Shown here one piece after another: positions 35,927-41,508 of a stretch of DNA of 41,508 nt. Source of the stretch: Thiocystis violascens. Lineage in GTDB: Bacteria; Pseudomonadota; Gammaproteobacteria; Chromatiales; Chromatiaceae. The notes under the pieces are model-generated. The model was not told the DNA's origin. It saw nothing but the letters and a program-made list of their open reading frames with translations, and ran no database searches. The number at the start of each line of letters is the position of its first letter. The first letter of the stretch is position 1. The position numbers and the translations under genes were made by a program. Location of the stretch: contig DYNM01000023.1 of NCBI GenBank assembly GCA_020721065.1, positions 1-41,508 on the forward strand, read 5' to 3'.

Positions 35927-35955
35927 CTTGATGCAGCAAGGTGGCGTTCCTATTT
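35927..35955 (+). promoter_or_regulatory. Possible heat-shock (sigma-32-like) promoter for the small heat-shock gene
   Basis: CTTGAT at 35927-35932 resembles the sigma-32 -35 core CTTGAA. After 14 bases, TTCCTATTT at 35947-35955 partly matches the CCCCATnT -10. The spacing is right and the target is a heat-shock gene, but the -10 match is weak. This is a candidate only. Confidence 0.3.
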
Positions 35956-36021
35956 TCGCCGCCAGCAGGTGCTCAACCGAGACCTGTTGACCGCGTGGTT
36001 CGAGATTCAGAACGCGCATTC

Positions 36022-36044
36022 ATATTGCTCACTTGCGAGGATAT
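36022..36044 (+). promoter_or_regulatory. ROSE-type RNA thermometer hairpin masking the hsp20 ribosome binding site
   Basis: In RNA form AUAUU-G-CUC (36022-36030) pairs with GAGGAUAU (36037-36044) across a 6-base loop. The Shine-Dalgarno GAGG (36037-36040) is in the stem and G27 (36027) is bulged opposite it. UUGCU facing AGGA with one bulged G is the defining ROSE motif of ibpA-type leaders. Upstream, further short stems can form: GGCG/CGCC (35943-35960), CAGGT/ACCTG (35966-35986) and CGCGT/ACGCG (35992-36016). Together these give the multi-hairpin leader known for ROSE elements. Melting at heat-shock temperature would free the ribosome binding site. Confidence 0.72.
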
Positions 36045-36048
36045 GTCC

Positions 36049-36537
36049 ATGACTAATATCGACTTTTCACCTTTATTCCGTTCAATGATTGGCTTTGATC
36101 GGATGACTTCTGCGCTGGAAACGGCGTATCGCACGGATCCGGGTGGTTATCCCCCTTACAACATTGAGGTCAGCGAGGACAACGCCTATCGGATCACGAT
36201 GGCGGTGGCGGGATTTTCTGAGCAAGACCTGACGCTTGAGGTGCGGGAAAACATCTTGACGGTGGCGGGCTGCCGGGCAGAAGAAGAGGACAGCAGCGGA
36301 CGGCGGATGCTGTATCGCGGCATTGCTAACCGCAGCTTTGAGCGCAAGTTCCAACTTGCTGATTATGTTCGAGTTGAGGAGGCGCGTTTGGCAAATGGCT
36401 TGCTTTACATTGCGTTGCGGCGGGAGATTCCTGAAGCGATGAAACCGCGTAAGATCGAAATTCGCACTGCGGAAGCAACGCCGGCGCTGGACAAAACTTC
36501 AGAACGGTTGCTCGTTGAGACCAAAGTCGCTGCATAA
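36049..36537 (+). CDS. Small heat-shock protein, IbpA/Hsp20 family
   Basis: This 162-residue protein starts MTNIDFSPLFRSMIGFDRM, closely matching the IbpA N-terminus. An alpha-crystallin domain spans about 35-125 (YNIEVSEDNAYRITMAVAGF; ANGLLYIALRREIP), and a C-terminal IEI matches the IxI oligomerisation motif. It is an ATP-independent holdase that binds unfolding proteins in the cytoplasm. ATG at 36049 is preferred because GAGG lies eight bases upstream; the ATG at 36043 is too close, and longer in-frame extensions run through the structured leader. The ROSE-like hairpin indicates translational heat control. A terminator follows 44 bases after the stop. Confidence 0.95.
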   Translation: MTNIDFSPLFRSMIGFDRMTSALETAYRTDPGGYPPYNIEVSEDNAYRITMAVAGFSEQDLTLEVRENILTVAGCRAEEEDSSGRRMLYRGIANRSFERKFQLADYVRVEEARLANGLLYIALRREIPEAMKPRKIEIRTAEATPALDKTSERLLVETKVAA

Positions 36538-36580
36538 GCGCAGTTGCGGGTGAGGTGCTCGTTGAGAGCGCCTCATCATG

Positions 36581-36613
36581 GCCGCGTTCCCGGTTGGGGA
36601 GCGCGGCTTTTTT
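36581..36613 (+). terminator. Rho-independent terminator after hsp20
   Basis: GCCGCG (36581-36586) pairs with CGCGGC (36602-36607), extended inward by TTCCC/GGGGA, with a 4-5-base loop and a run of six Ts. It is a strong plus-strand terminator. Confidence 0.9.
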
Positions 36614-36651
36614 ATAAGTCGCTGCTAAACATTCATAAAATCTATGATTTT

Positions 36652-36835
36652 TTATAGTCGATCCGTATTAATTTTGGTTGCCGGTTTATTACGGTGTTTT
36701 GCGGTTTCAGTTCTTTATTCCAACAAATTAAACTAGCAGAGCCAACTCTAGCCTATGGGAATTTTCAGTACAAGTAAGGTTAAATTTTTCTTTTATTTCT
36801 AATGCGCGACGACGGAAATCAACAGAATAAGTCAT
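36652..36835 (-). pseudogene. IS630-type transposase N-terminal remnant, frameshifted
   Basis: From ATG at 36835 the frame reads MTYSVDFRRRALEIKEKFNL, the typical start of the helix-turn-helix domain of IS630-family transposases, and stops after 35 residues (TAA at 36728-36730). Further along, another frame gives KHRNKPATKINTDRL (stop at 36652-36654), matching the KTRNKPATKID linker of the same family. A frameshift and loss of everything downstream mark it as a relic. It accounts for most of the 401-bp gene-free stretch between hsp20 and the surface-protein gene; the rest is two terminators. Confidence 0.7.
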
Positions 36836-36884
36836 TTGCTTTTTACTCCATGCTTATAAAATCATTTTATGTTGGAAATACTAT

Positions 36885-36923
36885 AAAAAACCGCGCACTA
36901 CGTTAAAGTAGGCGCGGGTTTTT
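36885..36923. terminator. Bidirectional terminator at the 3' end of the surface-protein gene
   Basis: CCGCGC (36891-36896) and GCGCGG (36912-36917), continued by CTAC/GTAG with one bulged A, form a long stem with a 6-base loop. A5 and T5 runs flank it. It lies 16 bases past the stop of the minus-strand surface-protein gene and its right arm resembles that of the terminator at 47-85. Confidence 0.88.
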
Positions 36924-36938
36924 CATAGCACTTAAATG

Positions 36939-39900
36939 CTATTTGTCAATAGCGGCTGTTTCTAACCGCAACCAAGTATTTGGAACCAGCGAGTGCTCGC
37001 CAACAAACATCTGTCCGCCACTATACAAACGGACAAAAACGTTGTCATCAGTAAAGACTAACAGTGTGCCATCAACACCCGCGTTAACCGCAATTTTAAT
37101 GACAGTTTTTTCACTACGTTGTATTTCTAAAGCGTTACCGCGCTGACGAAATAGATAAGTCGCCAGCGGAGCATCCAATTCAATGCGCTCAATGTTTTGA
37201 TCAAGCGTACAATTGATAGGATTATGAATCACGACTGTTTCATACCCTTTCTGACCATAAAAATTCCCATCTTCCGCCGCTGTAAAACGTGCATTAGCAG
37301 ATAAAAAGACCCGATTCGGTTGGGTGTTAGAGAAAAACTCGGCATCAACAGCATAGACCGCCGTATTGAGACTACTGCCAAACATCGCCGCTGTAAAACG
37401 CTGCGGAGTTGTATTTAAGAGTTGATCACCTAAATACATCTCTGTTCCTAACAAGCGCAAATACAATAACCCTTCGATAGATAATATCTCAGTGCCAATG
37501 CCTTCGCGCACGGTAATGGTTGCTTCTAAATCAGTGCCCGTAATTCGCGCAGAATTACCCATTTGCCGCCATTCGTATTGATCTAATGTCTTTGGTAAGA
37601 CAATGCCGTCAATGTTTTGGTCTAAAATAGTACCCATGCCGCGATTTAAGCGCACACCTTCTTGACCGCGTTGACCATAGATTTTTAAGCGTTCAAAAAC
37701 GCTTAATCCGTTGTTACGCGGCAGAAATACTATTCCTGAAGCGCCGATATAGCCTGGGCCACCCGGATCACTAATGCTACCGTTGATAGCGCCATCGTTA
37801 TCAAATGGTCCGCCGTCTTGAATGGTAAAATTCAATTGTGTGCCATGTTCATCAGTCACAATTGAACCGCCATATTCAGCACTGGCTAAATTCGCCCAAC
37901 CGCCGCCAGCAGTTTGCTTCCAATAGCCATTGGTTGCAATTTCTGATGGCACGAACAGTGAGAAATCTTGGCTATCGGCATCGGCAGGAATTTCAGCAGT
38001 GAAATTAATTAACCCTAATGGTAATTGCGGTGCGAGTGGATCATCATTTAAATCTGCGGGTGCGTCTTCTTGTGTGATATTGGTTAAATTCACACCGTCG
38101 TCATTCACGCCACTTGCGGCTAAAGTGACGTATACCAGCGGTGCAGTTGAATCAGTTGATGGTGTGCTGGTATTCAAAAATGGTAATGAAGTGACATTCG
38201 GTTGTAATGTATCAGTTATGCCATCGCCGTTGCCGTCACCAATCACAACATCGCCATTTTCATTTGGACGCGGTGGCACTTGCGCTTCAATTGCGGAATC
38301 AATGCCATCATTGTCGTCATTCGGATCAAGATTATCAGGAATGCCGTCATTATCATTATCACGCCCGGCTTCAATTGCGTCATCTTGACCGTCATTATCG
38401 GTATCAGAATTAATAGGCGCTTCAATAATTGGTGGCTCAATAATCGGCGGTGTCACAATTGGCGCTTCAATAATGGGCGGCGTAATTGGTGCAGGATCGG
38501 GCGGGGGCGGTGTATAGCCACCACCTCCAGAACTCGCCAATGGTGCCGAGCAATTCGCCGTCGTGCTGCCAACGCACGTCCAACTCCACGGCCCCGTCCC
38601 TGTGACGGCGCTGGCGGTGCCGGCGTTGCACAGGCTGGCAGTCGGGGCGCTGCTGACGGTCAAGCCGTGAGCATCGCCGCATAAACCGGCAACTGCGGCT
38701 TCATACGCGCCAATATCGCAATTCGCGCCTTGTGGACGATTGGTGCCGCGTTGATCGGTAGCGGGGCAATTAGTATTGGTGCCAGCGTTAATAGCGGAGC
38801 TGCCGGTTAATAATGGATAAGTGCCGGTGGTGTTATCAAAAGCGCCTAATAACGGATCGGTACTGCTGAGTGAGTTATTCGTTGCACCGAAACCGCAAGT
38901 GGTGCCGTCATCTAAATTGTTGCCGCCATTGGTGATAGTGCCATTGCAATTATCCCCGATATCATTGTCTGCTAATAACGTGTTAATAAGGGTGAGCGTT
39001 CCATTTTGACGATTCACTCCGCCACCCGAATTAGCAGCGGCAGTATTATTAACTACGGTGACATTACGCAGGGTTGCGGTGCCATAATTGATCAAGCCAC
39101 CCCCGTATTTCGTGGCTGTATTACCCGACAGCGTGGTATTTGCAATTGTGATGGTGCCAAGATTTGCAATAGCACCCCCGCCATAATCAGCCGACCGAGA
39201 AATGTTATTGAGAAAGGTAGTGCGATTAAGTGTGGCGGTTGCATTAGCATTATTGTATAAACCACCTGCGCTAATGATGGCGTCATTGCCATTAAAAACG
39301 ACCTCATTCAGTGTCATGGTGCCGCCGTTAAACACCGCGCCGCCATTGCCATAATGAGCAGTACTCTCTGTGACGTTATCCTTAAACGTGACATCATTCA
39401 GTGTTGCAGTTGCGCCCAAATTGTTGACTAATCCGGCTCCAGCGCCTTCAGCATCATCGTTATCTAAATAACCATCAGCAATGGTTAAATTGTTTAACGT
39501 GATATTTGCTGGGCTATTAACATAAAACACCCGTACCGCATCACCACCACTCACCGTTACATTACCCGCCGCACCGCCGTTAATAGTCACATTTTTATTA
39601 ACAGTTAATTCACTAACGAGGGTAATGGTTTGCGGCGCGGCGAATGCAGTTGCATCAAAATCAATTGTTCCACCGGCGCAAACATCAGCTAATGCCTGCC
39701 GCAAACTACCCGCGCCGCTATCAGTGGTATCGGCGACGGTGACGGTGGCGCGGCACACCGGACCTTTTGCAACCGAGCAGGCTTCGGTGCCGGGGCTGGC
39801 ACCGGCGCTGGCTTTCGGTATAACGCAATAAAACAAATACTTACCGACCATCCCGCCGCCAATGGTGTAGTAAATTGTGCCCGGTGCGCCGCCGGTCGCG

Positions 39901-41508
39901 CCGCTCGTCATGTCGGTATTGTCGCCAGCAGTGGCGCTGCTGTTGTCGGTTGAATACACCCAGCGATAAGTGCTGCCGGATTCCGCCTCGCTTTCCGCGT
40001 CGCTGTAGGTGTAACTGGCAGTTAATTCCTGACCAACCTGCGCCGTGCCGGTGACGGTAGGAGTGGCAGTTGGTGCGGCGTTAAACGCTGGAACGGTGAA
40101 GATGACGTTGGCTGTCGCCAAATTGTCCGCCCGATCAACGACATTCGCCGCAGTAATCGTCAAGGTATCTGCTGGAACGACCGTCGGCGTTGCTCCTAAA
40201 GTGACGGTAAATTCGCTGGCATAACCGCCACTTGCAGCAACTGCGACCACTGCCGCGCCGGTTCCCAAACTATGCCCGCCGCTGACGGTCAAGTTGCCCA
40301 GGATGACTTTGCTTGTATCGACTGGCTCGGTAAAAGTCAGCGTCAACGTATCGCTCACCGTGTAAGTGTCGCTGCTATCGGCATCAGTTTTGGTGATCGG
40401 CGTGGTGGCGTGTTTATCCGGCGCAGTCGTGTCCACCAGCACACCGGTCAAGGTCGGTGGCGTGAACGTCAAGGTCGCCGCATTGCCCGCCGCGTCTGCA
40501 ATCGTGCCGCTGGTGTTGAGATCAATCGGACTGGTTGCGGCGATGCCGTCAGTGTCGGTATCGCCAGCGCCAACGGTGTAGCGAAAAATCAACGCCGTTG
40601 TGCCAGTACCACTTTGGTAGGTCGCATATTTCGTGCTGCTGCCGAGAGTCAACTCAATACGCGGGCTATTGACAACGGTGACAGCCTCACTGAAATTAAC
40701 TGTAAAATCAAGGTTTTGTGCTGATTTATAACTGCCATTACTCGGTGGCGTGACGCTCAAAATGGTCGGCACAATAAAATCAACCATATGCACCGTGCCA
40801 GTGGTAAAACCGCCACCAATCGCCTCATTGTTTGCGGTCGCGATAATTCCCGTCCCAGTCGCTTTCAAATCCAACCGCAACGTCCCCGCGCCGCTGATGC
40901 CAGTCACCGGAACCGTCCACGTCGTACCGCTACCCGTCACCGTGCCGATGGTACCGACCGCCGTATCAGTTGTGGTCAAGGTGAAATCGGTTGCGTCAAC
41001 GCCGGTCACGGCTTTGTTGAAGGTCACGGTGAAATCAATGCTCGTGGCGCTCGCGCTGGGTGTGCCCGCCGGAGCAGTTGAGGAGACGGCGGGGCTGCAA
41101 CTCAAAGTTAAAGCCGCTTTACTGCCATTGTAATTGTCCACATTGTTCGTATCAGTGGAGCCAGCATCAGCCGCCACGCTACCAGTGAAGCTCGCCCCGC
41201 AAGAATCGCTATTCACCGTTGCGCTGCAGCCGGCATTTTCTGTTGCGGTGCAAATGAAAATGGCACCGCCTTTGCCTTTACCAGCAACATTACCCGTGCC
41301 GCCAGTGGCAGTGCTGTTGGTAAAGGTCACATTTTTGAAGGTGAGCGTTCCTGCTTTAGCAAAGACCGCACCGCCCAAGCCCGCCCCGCCGCCACCTTTG
41401 CTACCGCTACCGCCCCAATGACCATTACCACCGCCCCAACCACCTGAAGCCCCACCGCCGACATAAGAACCATCACCACCACCACCACCGCCACCGCCGA
41501 AACCACCC
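36939..41508 (-). CDS. Giant multidomain surface protein, 5' end outside the window
   Basis: The frame is open to the right edge, so at least 1520 residues are present and the N-terminus and secretion signal are missing. Visible in order: a Gly-rich stretch; Pmp-like repeats (GGAVFAKAGTLTFKNVTFTN); Ig-like domains (KAVTGVDATDFTLTTTDTAV; FTEPVDTSKVILGNLTV); a beta-helix region rich in GGAVFNGGTMTLNEVVF and GGGLINYGTATLRNVTVVNN; a Pro-rich spacer; thrombospondin type 3-like Ca2+ repeats (DTDNDGQDD, DNDNDGIPDNLDPNDDNDGI); a 'choice-of-anchor U'-like domain (GYWKQTAGGGWANLASAEYG); and two tandem copies of an unrecognised C-terminal domain. Such proteins act in adhesion or as an extracellular coat. 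No sortase or autotransporter barrel is seen. Confidence 0.85.
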   Translation of the reverse strand, partial: GGFGGGGGGGGDGSYVGGGASGGWGGGNGHWGGSGSKGGGGAGLGGAVFAKAGTLTFKNVTFTNSTATGGTGNVAGKGKGGAIFICTATENAGCSATVNSDSCGASFTGSVAADAGSTDTNNVDNYNGSKAALTLSCSPAVSSTAPAGTPSASATSIDFTVTFNKAVTGVDATDFTLTTTDTAVGTIGTVTGSGTTWTVPVTGISGAGTLRLDLKATGTGIIATANNEAIGGGFTTGTVHMVDFIVPTILSVTPPSNGSYKSAQNLDFTVNFSEAVTVVNSPRIELTLGSSTKYATYQSGTGTTALIFRYTVGAGDTDTDGIAATSPIDLNTSGTIADAAGNAATLTFTPPTLTGVLVDTTAPDKHATTPITKTDADSSDTYTVSDTLTLTFTEPVDTSKVILGNLTVSGGHSLGTGAAVVAVAASGGYASEFTVTLGATPTVVPADTLTITAANVVDRADNLATANVIFTVPAFNAAPTATPTVTGTAQVGQELTASYTYSDAESEAESGSTYRWVYSTDNSSATAGDNTDMTSGATGGAPGTIYYTIGGGMVGKYLFYCVIPKASAGASPGTEACSVAKGPVCRATVTVADTTDSGAGSLRQALADVCAGGTIDFDATAFAAPQTITLVSELTVNKNVTINGGAAGNVTVSGGDAVRVFYVNSPANITLNNLTIADGYLDNDDAEGAGAGLVNNLGATATLNDVTFKDNVTESTAHYGNGGAVFNGGTMTLNEVVFNGNDAIISAGGLYNNANATATLNRTTFLNNISRSADYGGGAIANLGTITIANTTLSGNTATKYGGGLINYGTATLRNVTVVNNTAAANSGGGVNRQNGTLTLINTLLADNDIGDNCNGTITNGGNNLDDGTTCGFGATNNSLSSTDPLLGAFDNTTGTYPLLTGSSAINAGTNTNCPATDQRGTNRPQGANCDIGAYEAAVAGLCGDAHGLTVSSAPTASLCNAGTASAVTGTGPWSWTCVGSTTANCSAPLASSGGGGYTPPPPDPAPITPPIIEAPIVTPPIIEPPIIEAPINSDTDNDGQDDAIEAGRDNDNDGIPDNLDPNDDNDGIDSAIEAQVPPRPNENGDVVIGDGNGDGITDTLQPNVTSLPFLNTSTPSTDSTAPLVYVTLAASGVNDDGVNLTNITQEDAPADLNDDPLAPQLPLGLINFTAEIPADADSQDFSLFVPSEIATNGYWKQTAGGGWANLASAEYGGSIVTDEHGTQLNFTIQDGGPFDNDGAINGSISDPGGPGYIGASGIVFLPRNNGLSVFERLKIYGQRGQEGVRLNRGMGTILDQNIDGIVLPKTLDQYEWRQMGNSARITGTDLEATITVREGIGTEILSIEGLLYLRLLGTEMYLGDQLLNTTPQRFTAAMFGSSLNTAVYAVDAEFFSNTQPNRVFLSANARFTAAEDGNFYGQKGYETVVIHNPINCTLDQNIERIELDAPLATYLFRQRGNALEIQRSEKTVIKIAVNAGVDGTLLVFTDDNVFVRLYSGGQMFVGEHSLVPNTWLRLETAAIDK
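38416..38490. repeat. Five tandem 15-bp units in the Pro-rich spacer
   Basis: Five consecutive, partly degenerate 15-base units (38416-38430, 38431-38445, 38446-38460, 38461-38475, 38476-38490; consensus GGCGCTTCAATAATT) encode a pentapeptide repeat of the type PIIEA/PIIEP/PIVTP. They lie between the beta-helix part and the calcium-binding repeats of the surface protein. Copy number could vary by slippage while keeping frame. Confidence 0.8.

Noticed and set aside
40272..40724. Plus-strand 150-codon frame within the surface-protein gene
   Set aside because: It is antisense to a continuous minus-strand frame with clear Ig-like domains.
41134..41508. GGT/GGC-rich repetitive DNA at the right edge as a possible repeat array or CRISPR
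   Set aside because: There are no regular repeat-spacer units; it is the in-frame Gly-rich part of the surface protein read on the minus strand.

Overview
The window looks like the chromosome of a Gram-negative gammaproteobacterium, most plausibly a purple sulfur bacterium or close relative. This is inferred from gene content: a divergent lycopene cyclase / aromatic-carotenoid ring synthase pair (crtY, crtU-like), hydrogenase maturation (hypF), a rhodanese, a three-gene multihaem cytochrome module, a H+-pyrophosphatase, a periplasmic alpha-carbonic anhydrase and an IbpA-type small heat-shock gene. Moderate GC plus crtY/crtU would fit an okenone producer such as Chromatium okenii, but no rRNA or marker gene here proves it.

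Layout. 1-1.4 kb: end of an unseen gene with a terminator, an AT-rich HEPN-like gene, and a small gene split by a 117-bp element with 17-bp terminal inverted repeats. 1.5-4.5 kb (minus): rhodanese, hypF and a short HicB-like gene overlapping the hypF start. 4.5-16 kb (minus): a defence-like island of two long paralogous Eco57I/TaqI-class methyltransferases flanking a PLD-SNF2 helicase, with a plus-strand hicAB pair and a small antitoxin-like gene between them. 16.1-21.3 kb (plus): low-molecular-weight phosphotyrosine phosphatase, a REC-PAS-GGDEF-EAL-REC protein and a hybrid histidine kinase. 21.3-24.4 kb: two MinD-type ATPases with inserted ferredoxin domains, two NifX/NafY-type proteins and a divergent small Zn-ribbon gene. 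24.5-27 kb (minus): hppA and a small conserved gene. 27.2-31 kb (minus): heptahaem cytochrome, cytochrome b, octahaem cytochrome. 31-34.3 kb: crtY and crtU-like, divergent. 34.5-36.6 kb (plus): carbonic anhydrase, mobA-like gene and an hsp20 gene preceded by a ROSE-type RNA thermometer. 36.6-41.5 kb: an IS630-type transposase remnant and the 3' part of a giant surface protein running off the right edge.

How the genes work together. The two methyltransferases and the helicase probably form one restriction-like system with two specificities; their ends are nearly identical while their cores and recognition domains differ. The c-di-GMP protein and the kinase overlap by 4 bp and are probably co-expressed. 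The MinD/NifX/Zn-ribbon cluster resembles the iron-sulfur 'orange protein' loci of anaerobes rather than a nitrogenase locus. The cytochrome trio would link the quinone pool to periplasmic haem chains. CrtY and the CrtU-like enzyme would cyclise lycopene and then aromatise the ring.
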